Below are positions 7,613 through 15,855 of a stretch of DNA of 64,000 bases, piece after piece. The DNA lies in the NCBI GenBank assembly GCA_016717345.1, contig JADKFR010000003.1:310001-374000 (forward strand), given 5' to 3'. Made by a program: the position numbers and the translations under genes. Numbering within the stretch: position 1 is the first letter of the stretch; each line of letters starts with the position of its first letter. The stretch is from Propionibacteriaceae bacterium (GTDB lineage Bacteria; Actinomycetota; Actinomycetes; Propionibacteriales; Propionibacteriaceae). Under the pieces are notes generated by a model that saw only the letters and a program-made list of their open reading frames with translations, made no database searches and had not been told where the DNA came from.

Positions 7613-8866
7613 CTAGCGGCTCGCCACCGCAGCGCTCGGGGCAGCGATCCCCAGCAGGGCGTCGGCCGCGCTGGCCACCAGGGAAGGCGCCACCGGGTCG
7701 GCGCCCCCGCTGAGGGCCCATTCGTCGATGATCGCCAGCGCGGAAGGCGAATCCAGGTCGGCGCGCAGGGCTGCCCGCAACGCCGCCACGACGGGTTCGC
7801 CGGGAGCGCCGGCGGGTGCGCTGAACGCCGCTCGCCAGGCTGCCAGCCGGGCCTGTGCCGCCGAGAGCTCGGAGGCGGTGTACTGCCAATCGGTGCGGTA
7901 ATGGTGGGCGAGCAGCACCAGGCGAATCGCCATCGGATCGACGCCATCGGCCACCAGGCGGCTGACGAACACCAGGTTGCCGAGCGACTTGCTCATCTTC
8001 TCGCCGTTCAGCCCCACCATCCCGGTGTGCAGAAAGACCTTCGCGAACCGGTGACCGGTCGCCACCCGGGCGCCTGCCGCGGACATCGGGTGATGCGGGA
8101 AGATGAGATCGCGCCCGCCGGCCTGGACGTCGAAATCCTCCCCGAGTGCCTGCAGCGCAATGGCACTGCACTCGATATGCCAGCCGGGCCGCCCCCGTCC
8201 CAAACCGGATTCCCACGAGGGCTCATCCGGTCGGGCCTGACGCCACACCAACGGATCGAGTTGATGCCGCTTGCCCGGTCGGCCCGGGTCGCCGCCCCGC
8301 TCGGCGAACACCTGCTCGGCTTCGGCCACCGAAAGCCCGGTGCCCTCCAGCAGATTCGAAGCCCGGGTCACGGAGAAGTACCAGTCCGGGTAGGCCGGGT
8401 CGGCCAACTGGTAGACCGCCTGCTGTTGACGCAGCACCTCGATCAGGTCGACGACGGTGTCGAGGGCTTCGACCACCCCGACGAGGCGCTGGGGGGGCAG
8501 GACCCTCAGCGCCACCATGTCGTCGCGAAAGAGGTCGATCTGGCCGGCGGCGAGCGCCTGCCAGTTCACCCCGGTGGCGGTGGCACGCTCCAGCAGGGGA
8601 TCGTCCACGTCGGTCACGTTCTGGGCGAACTGGACACTCAGGCCGGCGTCGAGCCACACCCGGTGCAGCACATCGATGGAGACGTAGGTGAAGGCGTGGC
8701 CCAGGTGGGTCGCGTCGTAGGGGGTGATCCCGCAGGCGTACAGCCGGGCCTCCCCCGTGGCCGGACCAGCCGGTTGCAGGTGGGAGGTGACGCTGTCAAA
8801 GACCCGGACGGGGGCGTCCAAGGCGCCCGGCACAGCCGGGACGGCGACGGGGGACCAAGCGCGCAT
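7613..8866 (-). CDS. mshC: cysteine:GlcN-Ins ligase (mycothiol biosynthesis)
   Basis: MshC joins cysteine to glucosaminyl-inositol in mycothiol synthesis, using ATP. It is a cysteinyl-tRNA synthetase paralogue of 417 residues. It has the zinc-site ACGITPYDATHLGH motif with the TxLGH nucleotide-binding signature, a GWHIECSAIALQ segment and GEKMSKSLGN. It lacks the long C-terminal tRNA-binding domain of CysS. MshC is preferred over CysS because of the length, the RAWSPVAVPAVPG N-terminus and the neighbours (hisE-hisG on one side, uppP divergent on the other), which match the actinobacterial mshC locus. The start is the ATG at 8866; in-frame codons upstream overlap the uppP promoter. Confidence 0.93.
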   Translation of the reverse strand: MRAWSPVAVPAVPGALDAPVRVFDSVTSHLQPAGPATGEARLYACGITPYDATHLGHAFTYVSIDVLHRVWLDAGLSVQFAQNVTDVDDPLLERATATGVNWQALAAGQIDLFRDDMVALRVLPPQRLVGVVEALDTVVDLIEVLRQQQAVYQLADPAYPDWYFSVTRASNLLEGTGLSVAEAEQVFAERGGDPGRPGKRHQLDPLVWRQARPDEPSWESGLGRGRPGWHIECSAIALQALGEDFDVQAGGRDLIFPHHPMSAAGARVATGHRFAKVFLHTGMVGLNGEKMSKSLGNLVFVSRLVADGVDPMAIRLVLLAHHYRTDWQYTASELSAAQARLAAWRAAFSAPAGAPGEPVVAALRAALRADLDSPSALAIIDEWALSGGADPVAPSLVASAADALLGIAAPSAAVASR

Positions 8867-8930
8867 GGCCCGCAGACTACCCTCATGCGTCCGGCCATTA
8901 GGCTGTCGGGGACACGGAGGGGGGAACCAG

Positions 8931-9752
8931 ATGGGCTGGTTGGAAGCGGTTGTGCTGGGCATTGTGCAGGGGCTGACCGAGTTCCTTCCGATTTCGTCGA
9001 GCGCCCACCAGTCGATCGTCGGACAGCTCTTCTTCGGTGGGCACGATCCCGGCGCGGCCTTCACGGCGATCACCCAACTGGGTACCGAGAGCGCGGTGAT
9101 CATCTATTTCGCCCGCGACATCGGGCGCATCATCAAGGCGTGGGCCCTCTCGCTGGCACGCCGGGTGCCAGCCGACGACCCGGACGCCCGCATGGGCTGG
9201 CTGGTGATCATCGGCTCCGTCCCCATCGTGGTGCTCGGGCTGCTGTTTCAGGACGCGATCGACACGTCGCTGCGCAACCTGTGGATCACGGTGGCGATGC
9301 TGGCCGGGTTCGGCGTCGTGCTGTGGGTCGCGGACAGGTTGGCGCGCAACGCCCTCGAACTGACCCAGCTCACCTGGCTGGACGGCATCGCCCTTGGCTT
9401 CGCCCAGGCGCTCGCGCTGATTCCCGGAGTGTCCCGCTCGGGCGCGACGATCGCCGGCGGCCTGTTCCTGGGCTACAAACGCCCGGCAGCCACGCGCTAC
9501 GCCTTCCTCCTGGCGATCCCTGCCGTCTTCGGCTCAGGGCTGTACAAGTTGAAGGACCTCAACGAGGATCCGTCCCTGTCCTGGGGGCCGACCCTGGTGG
9601 CTACGGTCATCGCTTTCGGGGTCGGGCTGGCAGTCATTCACTGGTTGCTGAAATACGTCAGCAAGCACAACTTTTCGATCTTCGTCTGGTATCGGTGGGG
9701 ACTGGCCGCACTCGTAACCGTCCTGCTGCTGACCGGCCGGCTTCAGCCCTGA
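8931..9752 (+). CDS. uppP: undecaprenyl-diphosphatase
   Basis: Integral membrane phosphatase that recycles undecaprenyl diphosphate to the monophosphate carrier used for cell-wall synthesis. It has 273 residues with about seven to eight hydrophobic segments. Both BacA-family catalytic regions are present: EFLPISSSAH near the N-terminus and PGVSRSGATI in the middle. GGAGGGG lies about 7 nt before the ATG. It is divergent from mshC with a 64-bp intergenic region that must hold both promoters. It is followed 3 nt later by the aldo/keto reductase gene. Confidence 0.96.
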   Translation: MGWLEAVVLGIVQGLTEFLPISSSAHQSIVGQLFFGGHDPGAAFTAITQLGTESAVIIYFARDIGRIIKAWALSLARRVPADDPDARMGWLVIIGSVPIVVLGLLFQDAIDTSLRNLWITVAMLAGFGVVLWVADRLARNALELTQLTWLDGIALGFAQALALIPGVSRSGATIAGGLFLGYKRPAATRYAFLLAIPAVFGSGLYKLKDLNEDPSLSWGPTLVATVIAFGVGLAVIHWLLKYVSKHNFSIFVWYRWGLAALVTVLLLTGRLQP

Positions 9753-9755
9753 GCC

Positions 9756-10730
9756 ATGCAGCGTCGATCAGTTGGACATAGTGGCCTGCAGGTCTCCCAG
9801 CTCGGGCTGGGGACACTGACCTGGGGCCGGGACACTCGCCTGGATGATGCCCGGGCCCTGCTGCGCAGCTTCGTGGCCGCGGGGGGCTCGCTGGTCGACA
9901 CCGCCGCCGCCTACGCCGCGGGTGAGGCGGAACGGATGCTGGGAAAGATCATTCGGGCCGACCTGCGGCGCGAGGACCTGGTGATCGCCACCAAGGCCGG
10001 GTTCGGGATCCGCGACGGCGAACGGGTCGTCGACACCTCACGCCAGGCGCTGTTGACCGACCTGCACGGCTCCCTGCGACGGCTCGGTACCGACCACATC
10101 GACATCTGGCAGTTGCATGCCTGGGGCTCGGCGCCCTTGGAAGAGTCGCTGGCTGCGATCGACACCGCGGTCACGGCCGGCGACGTCCGCTACGCCGGCA
10201 TCAGCAACTTCGTGGGCTGGCAGACCGCGCAGGCCGTCACCTGGCAGGCCGCCTTCCCGGGACGGACGCCGATCACCTCGGCCCAGGTGGAGTACTCGCT
10301 CCTGGCACGCCGCGCCGAGGTGGAGGTGATTCCAGCGATCCGGGCGTTCCAACTGGGGTTCTTCCCCTGGTCACCGATCGGACGGGGGGTGCTGACCGGT
10401 AAGTACCGCACGGGAATTCCACGGGGTTCACGAGGTGCCGCCACGCACTTCTCGTGGTTCGTGGAACCGTACCTGGAGACCCGCTCGCAGGCTGTGGTGG
10501 GTGCCGTCGCCGTCGCCGCCGCCGGCCTGGATCTTTCGCCCGGCCAGGTCGCCCTGTTGTGGGTGCGGGACGCCCCCGCGGTGACCGCGCCCCTGCTCGG
10601 GGCACGCACTGTCGCGCAACTCGAACCCTTTCTGGCCCTCGATGATGTCGTGCTCCCGAGCGAAATCGTGACGGCGTTGGATGAGGTCTCCGGCGGACTG
10701 AACGCCGGACGGGTCGAGTCGGGCGACTGA
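9756..10730 (+). CDS. aldo/keto reductase
   Basis: NAD(P)H-dependent oxidoreductase of the AKR superfamily, 324 residues. The catalytic tetrad is visible: Asp and Tyr in LVDTAAAYAAGEAERMLG, Lys in VIATKAGFG and His in DIWQLHAWGS. The C-terminal cofactor region (FFPWSPIGRGVLTGKYR) is intact. It follows uppP by 3 nt and is probably co-transcribed. The equivalent place in related actinobacteria also holds an aldo/keto reductase. The substrate cannot be deduced. Confidence 0.92.
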   Translation: MQRRSVGHSGLQVSQLGLGTLTWGRDTRLDDARALLRSFVAAGGSLVDTAAAYAAGEAERMLGKIIRADLRREDLVIATKAGFGIRDGERVVDTSRQALLTDLHGSLRRLGTDHIDIWQLHAWGSAPLEESLAAIDTAVTAGDVRYAGISNFVGWQTAQAVTWQAAFPGRTPITSAQVEYSLLARRAEVEVIPAIRAFQLGFFPWSPIGRGVLTGKYRTGIPRGSRGAATHFSWFVEPYLETRSQAVVGAVAVAAAGLDLSPGQVALLWVRDAPAVTAPLLGARTVAQLEPFLALDDVVLPSEIVTALDEVSGGLNAGRVESGD

Positions 10731-10731
10731 C

Positions 10732-11304
10732 ATGGCCATGGCTGACGCGGAACAGTTCCAGCCGGAGAGCCTGGACGACTGGCATGCCTGGCTGGAAGCC
10801 CATCACGACCGGGGCGCGGGGGTGTGGGTCGTGATCTGGCGGGCCGGTTCAGGGCGACAGCCACTGAGCTACGACGAGTTGGTCCGCGAGGCGCTCTGTT
10901 GGGGCTGGGTTGATGGCCAGGCCGCTCCGCTGGACGACCAGCGCTCGAAGCTGTGGTTCACGAAGCGGAAGCCGGGAAGCCCCTGGGCGGCCAGCAACAA
11001 AGCACGGGTGGCCGAGCTGGAGCGTGAAGGACGCCTGCAACCGTCCGGTGCGGCCGAGATCGAGCGAGCCAAAGCGACCGGCGCCTGGACGCTGCTGGAT
11101 TCCGTCGAGGCTCTGGAGGTGCCCCCAGATCTGGCGACAGCCCTGGACGCCTCCGCGGCGGCCCGGACCGCCTGGGACGGCTTCCCGCCGGGTGTTCGCA
11201 AGCAGGCGCTGGGCGGGGTGGCGCTGGCCAAGCGAGCCGAGACCAGGGCGAGCCGGATCGCGGCGATCGTTGCGAAGGCCGAGCGGGGCGAACGACCCGC
11301 CTGA
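10732..11304 (+). CDS. YdeI/OmpD-associated family protein
   Basis: Protein of 190 residues with the YdeI-like signature ELVREALCWGWVDGQAAPLD, WFTKRKPGSPWAASNKARV and a C-terminal KRAETRASRIAAIVAKAERG. Some members of this family are linked to bacteriocin or peptide resistance, but the function here is unknown. The ATG at 10732 starts just after the reductase stop (TGACATG); a second ATG at 10738 is equally possible. It is the last gene of the uppP operon, facing the M20 peptidase gene across a two-sided hairpin. Confidence 0.83.
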   Translation: MAMADAEQFQPESLDDWHAWLEAHHDRGAGVWVVIWRAGSGRQPLSYDELVREALCWGWVDGQAAPLDDQRSKLWFTKRKPGSPWAASNKARVAELEREGRLQPSGAAEIERAKATGAWTLLDSVEALEVPPDLATALDASAAARTAWDGFPPGVRKQALGGVALAKRAETRASRIAAIVAKAERGERPA

Positions 11305-11325
11305 CGCCCGTCCGAACCCAAGCTG

Positions 11326-11359
11326 GAGGATTTGCCGCCGTACTCGGTGGTGAATCCTC
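11326..11359. terminator. bidirectional hairpin between convergent genes
   Basis: GAGGATT and AATCCTC (7 bp) enclose CCGCCG-TACT-CGGTGG (6 bp with one G-T pair) across a small TG/TG internal loop. It lies in the 67-bp gap between the convergent YdeI-like and peptidase genes and is a reasonable shared terminator. There is no poly-T run. Confidence 0.5.
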
Positions 11360-11371
11360 AGCGCTGAGGGC

Positions 11372-12685
11372 TCAGGCCTCGTCAAGGAACCGGTCGAGCA
11401 CCCGGCAGCCGAACTCCAGCGATTCGATCGGCACCCGCTCGTCCACGCCATGGAACAGTGAGACGAAGTCCAACTCGGGCGGCAGCCGCAGCGGAGCGAA
11501 CCCGAAGCAGCGGACGCCCAGTTTCGACCAGGCCTTGGCGTCCGTACCCCCGCTCATCATGAACGGGACGGTTACCGCCTCAGGGTCTTCTGCCTGGAGA
11601 GCACTGGTCATGGCTGCCACCAGATCACCCTCGAAACCGGTCTCGACGGCGATGTCGCCCGTGGCGACCTCGTAGCGCACCTTGTCACCGAGGAGTTCGG
11701 TGATGGTCGCATAGAACTCGTCCTCGAAGCCCGGGATGAAGCGTCCGTCGACGCCGGCCGTCGCGGCTCCGGGGATCACGTTCACCTTGTAGCCGGCCTG
11801 CAGCATCGTCGGGTTGGCCGTGTTCGACATCGTCGCACCCACCATCCGGGCGATGGAGCCGAGCCGAGCCAGGCTCTCTTCGGCGGTGTCGGCACTGATC
11901 GGGACGCCCAGGGCCGACTCGACCGCTTCCAGGAACTGCTGTTGGGCGGGGCGAATCCGCACCGGCCACCGATAGTTCCCGATCCGGGCAACAGCCGCAG
12001 CAAGGTTGGTGACCGGATTGTCGGAGTTGCGCATCGACCCGTGGCCGGCGGTGCCCCCGGCGATCAGATTCAGCCAGGCGATGCCCTTCTCGGCCGTCTG
12101 GATGAGATAGAGGCGACGCTGGTTGAGGGTCAGCGAGAAGCCGCCGACCTCACCGATGGCCTCTGAGCAGTCTGCGACGAGGTCAGGATGATGGGCTCCC
12201 AACCAGCCCGATCCGAAGCGACCGCCGGCCTCCTCGTCCGCGGTGAAGACCAGGCGGATCGGCCGCCGCGTGGCCCGCCCGCTGCGCACCCGCTCCCGGA
12301 TGGTGGCCAGGATGATGGCGTCGAAGTCCTTCATGTCGACCGCCCCGCGTCCCCAGAGGTAGCCGTCCCGGATCTCGCCGGCAAACGGATCCACCTGCCA
12401 GTCAGCGGCCACGGCAGGGACGACGTCGGTGTGGCCGTGGATCAGCAGCGGGGGCAGGGACCGGTCACACCCCTCCGGTTCCCAGTGGGCCACCAGGTTC
12501 GCCCGACGGGGGGCGGACTCAAGAATTGTCGAGCTGATCCCCACCTCGTCCAACTGCGCGGCAACGTACTCCGTCGCCTCCCGCTCCCCCGCAGCGCCGT
12601 CCGGACCGAAGTTGGAGGTGTCGAAGCGGATCAGGTCACGGCAGAAGGTGACGACCTCGTCGTGGACGGTCGGTGGCGTGCTCAT
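11372..12685 (-). CDS. M20/M25/M40 family dipeptidase-like metallohydrolase
   Basis: Zinc-dependent exopeptidase or deacylase of 437 residues. Metal ligands are visible in LLIHGHTDVVP, GRGAVDMKD, VFTADEEAGG and the C-terminal SLFHGVDERV. The dimerisation domain insert (AWLNLIAGGTAGHGSM) is present. The start is the ATG at 12685 (MSTPPTVHDEVV); the longer frame upstream runs through non-conserved sequence. Actinobacterial relatives are often named DapE2 or M20 peptidase; the true substrate is unknown. It lies next to tRNA-Leu, whose 3' end has been used as an integration site. Confidence 0.9.
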   Translation of the reverse strand: MSTPPTVHDEVVTFCRDLIRFDTSNFGPDGAAGEREATEYVAAQLDEVGISSTILESAPRRANLVAHWEPEGCDRSLPPLLIHGHTDVVPAVAADWQVDPFAGEIRDGYLWGRGAVDMKDFDAIILATIRERVRSGRATRRPIRLVFTADEEAGGRFGSGWLGAHHPDLVADCSEAIGEVGGFSLTLNQRRLYLIQTAEKGIAWLNLIAGGTAGHGSMRNSDNPVTNLAAAVARIGNYRWPVRIRPAQQQFLEAVESALGVPISADTAEESLARLGSIARMVGATMSNTANPTMLQAGYKVNVIPGAATAGVDGRFIPGFEDEFYATITELLGDKVRYEVATGDIAVETGFEGDLVAAMTSALQAEDPEAVTVPFMMSGGTDAKAWSKLGVRCFGFAPLRLPPELDFVSLFHGVDERVPIESLEFGCRVLDRFLDEA

Positions 12686-12735
12686 GCAGCCATCATCACG
12701 CAGGCGGCGGCGTGGGCGCGGACGTGAGGCATCGT

Positions 12736-12766
12736 TTCGCCAAGCGGCCGGGCGCGTTGCTATAGT
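12736..12766 (+). promoter_or_regulatory. possible promoter of tRNA-Leu
   Basis: TATAGT at 12761-12766 resembles a -10 box and lies 36 nt before the mature tRNA. TTCGCC at 12736-12741 is a weak -35 candidate with a long 19-bp spacer. Confidence 0.35.
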
Positions 12767-12801
12767 TTCCAAGCTGTCCGGGCGATCCTCGGGCACACCC
12801 T

Positions 12802-12887
12802 GTCCGGGTGGCGGAATAGGTAGACGCGCTAGCTTGAGGTGCTAGTGCCCTTTATCGGGCGTGGAGGTTCAAGTCCTCTCTCGGACA
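12802..12887 (+). tRNA. tRNA-Leu (anticodon GAG)
   Basis: An 86-nt class II tRNA. The acceptor stem GTCCGGG pairs with CTCGGAC (one G-T wobble) and is followed by discriminator A. The D arm carries AATAGG-TAGACGC. The anticodon stem CTAGC/GCTAG encloses the loop TTGAGGT, with anticodon GAG at 12836-12838. The long variable arm TGCCCTTTATCGGGCG and the T arm GAGGTTCAAGTCCTC confirm leucine. CCA is not encoded. The last 19 bases form the left attachment core of a 12.9-kb integrated element, so the tRNA remains intact. Confidence 0.97.
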
Positions 12888-12890
12888 CAA
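12869..12890 (+). repeat. attL core in tRNA-Leu 3' end
   Basis: A 22-bp sequence containing CAAGTCCTCTCTCGGACACA is repeated exactly at 25784-25805. A further GAGG two bases upstream is also shared, with one mismatch between. It spans the T-arm 3' half and acceptor stem of tRNA-Leu, a standard target of tyrosine integrases. Confidence 0.92.
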
Positions 12891-12897
12891 CGCGAAA

Positions 12898-12930
12898 GTG
12901 GCTCTGACTAGGGTAAATAGTCAGAGCCAC
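12898..12930 (+). terminator. perfect 13-bp hairpin just downstream of tRNA-Leu
   Basis: GTGGCTCTGACTA, loop GGGTAAA, TAGTCAGAGCCAC. It starts 11 nt past the tRNA and lies inside the element. It may replace the terminator that the tRNA lost when the element inserted, or serve as a recombination site, because GACTAGGGYAAAT also occurs near attR (25739-25751). Confidence 0.6.
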
Positions 12931-12936
12931 TGTCAT

Positions 12937-12968
12937 GCCCGGACCCTTGCACAACATATGCACAACAT
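12937..12968 (+). repeat. left copy of end repeat (candidate integrase arm site)
   Basis: GCCCGGA is followed after two bases by a 23-bp block starting CTTGCACAACATATGCACAA. The block contains GCACAACAT twice, separated by AT. The same arrangement occurs in the same orientation at 25621-25651 near attR. Three TGGGCAG units follow at 12993-13019. Confidence 0.7.
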
Positions 12969-13024
12969 CTCCGGGGGTAGATCGGTCCCTGATGGGCAGG
13001 TGTGGGCAGGAGTGGGCAGCCGGA

Positions 13025-13615
13025 TCAGACGTCCTCCTCACCAATGACGGTCAGCGTTGGCGAGGATCGGATCTGGGAGCTGAGCGGATCGTTGGGGTCG
13101 GCCCATTGGGCTCGTGATCGGATTGTCGGGTTCACGGGGAGGCCGAGTCTGGCCTGTGCCCGATCGGCGGCTTCGTAGACGTCTGCCCTCGCAACACCCT
13201 CGCCAACCACGAGGACGTCGATGTCATGAGGGGTGGCGCCGGCCTCGCCAGCATGACGGGCCGCCCACGACCCGAAGATAATGACCTCACTGGCTCCGGG
13301 GATCCTTGCGAACTCGCCGGCCACGACGTGCTCGGGACCGAAGCTCAGTTCGAGCGGTCTGATGAGTGGCTCACTGGCCGGGTGATCCAGGTTCGCGCGG
13401 ACCATGCGGTTGCGACCCCCGGGCCGTTCGGCGAGCATCGCCGCCTCGACCAGTCGCTCGACTTCCCTGTGGATCGAGGTCAGCGGAGCCTTGATGCGGC
13501 GCGACAGGTCAGTGAGGTTGAACTCCTGCTCCGGGTGCAGCGGCAGGAGGGCGAGGATCTCCGCCTGGGCCTGGCTGCGGAAGATCGGAAGCAACGCCGG
13601 CGCTTCGCTTCTCAT
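13025..13615 (-). CDS. HTH-nucleotidyltransferase domain protein
   Basis: Protein of 196 residues. Residues 1-75 look like a winged helix (EFNLTDLSRRIKAPLTSIHREVERLVEAAML). Residues 100-150 carry a minimal nucleotidyltransferase core, GSWAARHAGEAGATPHDIDV, with the G-S motif and an Asp-x-Asp pair. Such fusions occur in regulators and in MNT-type antitoxins that pair with a HEPN toxin. No HEPN gene is visible next to it, because attL lies immediately downstream. The ATG at 13615 is chosen because a palindrome (13627-13647) sits just upstream and suggests autoregulation. Confidence 0.7.
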   Translation of the reverse strand: MRSEAPALLPIFRSQAQAEILALLPLHPEQEFNLTDLSRRIKAPLTSIHREVERLVEAAMLAERPGGRNRMVRANLDHPASEPLIRPLELSFGPEHVVAGEFARIPGASEVIIFGSWAARHAGEAGATPHDIDVLVVGEGVARADVYEAADRAQARLGLPVNPTIRSRAQWADPNDPLSSQIRSSPTLTVIGEEDV

Positions 13616-13626
13616 AGACGGAATAT

Positions 13627-13647
13627 ATCTTCCATTTATCGGAAGAT
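13627..13647. promoter_or_regulatory. palindromic operator candidate
   Basis: ATCTTCC-ATTTATC-GGAAGAT, a perfect 7-bp inverted repeat 11 nt upstream of the HTH-nucleotidyltransferase ATG. It is next to an AT-rich stretch (GAATATAT on the plus strand) that could hold the -10 region. It is likely an operator for that gene's own product. Confidence 0.55.
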
Positions 13648-14068
13648 CCGGGCTCGCTCGATCCTCCCGCGGAGTGGCGACGTCCCGAGACGTCGAGGGT
13701 GTCGATGTTGGCCGGCTCCAGCGTGGGCAACTCCGTCCCGGGGAGACGATCTCGAACCGGGCGTGAGATGACCAGCTCGACGAGGTCAACCACTCGCAAG
13801 AGGTCCTGCGGTAGGCGGGAGCTCCACCTCAACGCGGGTGCTGCACGGCTGACACCGATACCCGGCTCGACTCGCTGCTGGCCTGCCGTGCCGGGTCACT
13901 CAGGCCACGGAGCACCCTCCAGCTGCGAGGACTTTCATCGTCACAACGATATGTCTATTGGCGGACCTGCGTTATTGAGTGCGGGTATTGATCCCCCAGG
14001 AGCGTGGCCTGCAGGTCGCTGCTGGCGCGTCGCCGTGATCGGCTGCTGACGACGTCGGCAGGGCGCTC
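13648..14068. other. 421-bp spacer with no convincing gene
   Basis: Reading frames on both strands here are arginine/serine-rich and lack a recognisable domain. A minus-strand stretch (about 13680-13800) reads somewhat protein-like (LVELVISRPVRDRLPGTELP) but has no good start or family match and may be a decayed gene. The sequence ATCGTCACAACGAT, an imperfect palindrome, lies at 13937-13950. Confidence 0.5.
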
Positions 14069-15508
14069 CTAGCGGTCGGCGATGTATCGGCTCCAATCGC
14101 GGGCGGCGAGCGCGGCCCATCTGATGGCGGCGGCGGGTGTGATGCCGGCGATCTCGGCGAGGACGGGTGCGGGGATCTGACTGGCGAGCGCGAAGAGGGC
14201 TGCGCTGCGGGATTGTCGGGGGTGGATGCCGTGGCTGACGAGTTCGTTTCGGATGCGTTCGGTGACCATGTGGGTGCCGGGGTTGCGTCCGGGGAACAGC
14301 CAGTTGGTGTCGCCTGCGGTGTATGGGGTCAGACCGTGGCTGGCTTTCTGATCGAGGATGAGCCGGCTGAGGCCGGGCGGCATTTCGATCGGGATGCTGT
14401 CGAAGGTGACCAGGACTCGGCCGTCGGGCTGTTCGGCGATGTGGTCGTGGGTCATGCGCAGGATCTCGTTCAGGGGCCAGGAGAACAGCAGCATGAGCAG
14501 GCCGGCGACTCGGCTGTAGTGGTTGATGGCGTGGTCGTGGAGGAGCCGGTCGACGCTGTCCCAGCGGTGGTCGTCGCTCATGGTGACGGCCGGTTCGGTC
14601 TTGGCGGGTTTGCGTAGGAGTAGCCCGGTGGTCGTGCCGCTGTTGTCCAGCCAGGTGATGAAGCCGGAGGCGGTGTGGTGGGCGCCGGGTTGCTCGTGGA
14701 GGTATTGCTCGAGTTCGGCCTGGGTCAGGTCGGTGAGGGTGGTTCCTTGCCGGGTGGACCAGTCGGCAAGGCGGGTGGCGAGGAGGATGCTGGCGCGGGC
14801 GTGGTTGGTCATGCTCGCGGTCATGGTGCCGGCCTCGGCGTGCAGGCGGAGACGGCGCAGAAGGTGCGAGTGGGCGTAGCGGTTGATGATCTCGGCGTGG
14901 TGGCTGGGCTGCTGGGCGAGGAGTTCAGCGAGCCAGGGCAGGAGGCGTTCGATCCCGATCGGTGCCGGCGGCAGGATCCCGGTCGAGGTGAGCAGGGTGC
15001 GGAGGTAGTCGTAGCGTCGGCCTTGGGGCAGCTGGTGGCGGAACGTGTCGTGGTGCAGGGCCAGCTCGCCGGTGGCGAACTGGTGCAGCACGTCGGCGGC
15101 GACCGAGCCGGGTTTGATCAGCCATCGGATCGTGGTTCGGGGTTGCCGGCCGGCCCGCAGCGTGTCGTACAGCGGTAGGAGTTCGGTGTTGATGGTGCCG
15201 GTGGACGGGTCGGTGAGGATGCCGTCGAGGCGTTCGGTGAGCCAGCAGCGGGCGCACTGGCTGAAGCTGTAGGGGTGATCTTCTCGACCGCATTGCTTGC
15301 AGGCGAAGATCGAGGGAGCCTCGGCGCAGCCGGCACAGATCATCTGATGCGGGTCGGGCCCGGGCCAGGCCAGCGGCCGGACGACGCGGCAGGACGGGCA
15401 TTCGGCGGGGTGGTAGTGGCGGCGTTGCCGGCATTTCCAGCACAGCCGGGGCCATTTCCTGCCGGCGGCTTCGAGGCAGCCGCAGTCTTGGCAGGGGTAG
15501 TTGTTCAA
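14069..15508 (-). CDS. six-CxxC zinc-ribbon protein with degenerate tyrosine-recombinase-like C-terminus
   Basis: 479 residues if started at the TTG at 15508, which overlaps the preceding HTH gene stop (TTGA). The first 90 residues contain six CxxC pairs (CQDC, CWKC, CPSC, CAGC, CKQC, CARC at about 6, 23, 37, 58, 70, 85), enough for three zinc ribbons. After a helical middle, residues 310-479 resemble a tyrosine-recombinase fold (LLMLLFSWPLNEILRMTHDH, NWLFPGRNPGTHMVTERI, IRWAALAARDWSRYIADR). The box I Arg is replaced (SWPLNEI), the HxxRH motif is lost (RQSRSAALF) and no clear nucleophile Tyr is in register. It is therefore probably a non-catalytic partner of the recombinase at 15852-16970. 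Confidence 0.75.
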   Translation of the reverse strand: MNNYPCQDCGCLEAAGRKWPRLCWKCRQRRHYHPAECPSCRVVRPLAWPGPDPHQMICAGCAEAPSIFACKQCGREDHPYSFSQCARCWLTERLDGILTDPSTGTINTELLPLYDTLRAGRQPRTTIRWLIKPGSVAADVLHQFATGELALHHDTFRHQLPQGRRYDYLRTLLTSTGILPPAPIGIERLLPWLAELLAQQPSHHAEIINRYAHSHLLRRLRLHAEAGTMTASMTNHARASILLATRLADWSTRQGTTLTDLTQAELEQYLHEQPGAHHTASGFITWLDNSGTTTGLLLRKPAKTEPAVTMSDDHRWDSVDRLLHDHAINHYSRVAGLLMLLFSWPLNEILRMTHDHIAEQPDGRVLVTFDSIPIEMPPGLSRLILDQKASHGLTPYTAGDTNWLFPGRNPGTHMVTERIRNELVSHGIHPRQSRSAALFALASQIPAPVLAEIAGITPAAAIRWAALAARDWSRYIADR

Positions 15509-15855
15509 GCGTCGTTGGGACGCCGCAGGGTGGTCCGGACGGGCTGGATGCCGCCGAGTCGGGGTCCGCGGTCGGCCAGGCCTGGGTTGTTGTCGGTGCC
15601 GGTGCGGGCTGTGGTGGTGGTTTCGGCGATCGGGGTGAGTAGGTCGCCGGGGTCGCATCCGAGCGCGTCGCAGAGGGCGGCGAGGATGTCGATGTTGATC
15701 CGTTGCGGGGTGCGGGTGACGAGCCGGTAGACGTGTTCGCGGGATACGTGGATGCCACGTTCGGCGAGCAGGGGGAGGAGTTCGCTGGTTTGGAACAGGC
15801 CCCGGTCGGCCATGACCTGACGCAGGTTCCATTGCATGGTGACGGTGCGGCTCAT
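15505..15855 (-). CDS. small XRE-type helix-turn-helix protein
   Basis: Protein of 116 residues. The HTH lies within the first 75 residues (RQVMADRGLFQTSELLPLLAERGIHVSREHVYRLVTR, then INIDILAALCDALGCDPGDLL). A Thr/Pro/Arg-rich tail without structure follows. The ATG at 15855 overlaps the recombinase stop (ATGA), and its own stop overlaps the next gene start (TTGA), so all three genes are translationally coupled. It may regulate the module or act as a directionality factor. Confidence 0.82.
   Translation of the reverse strand: MSRTVTMQWNLRQVMADRGLFQTSELLPLLAERGIHVSREHVYRLVTRTPQRINIDILAALCDALGCDPGDLLTPIAETTTTARTGTDNNPGLADRGPRLGGIQPVRTTLRRPNDA

Noticed and set aside
7238..9781. 847-residue plus-strand open frame
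   Set aside because: It crosses hisG, hisE and mshC in antisense and then overlaps uppP out of frame; no domain and no start context.
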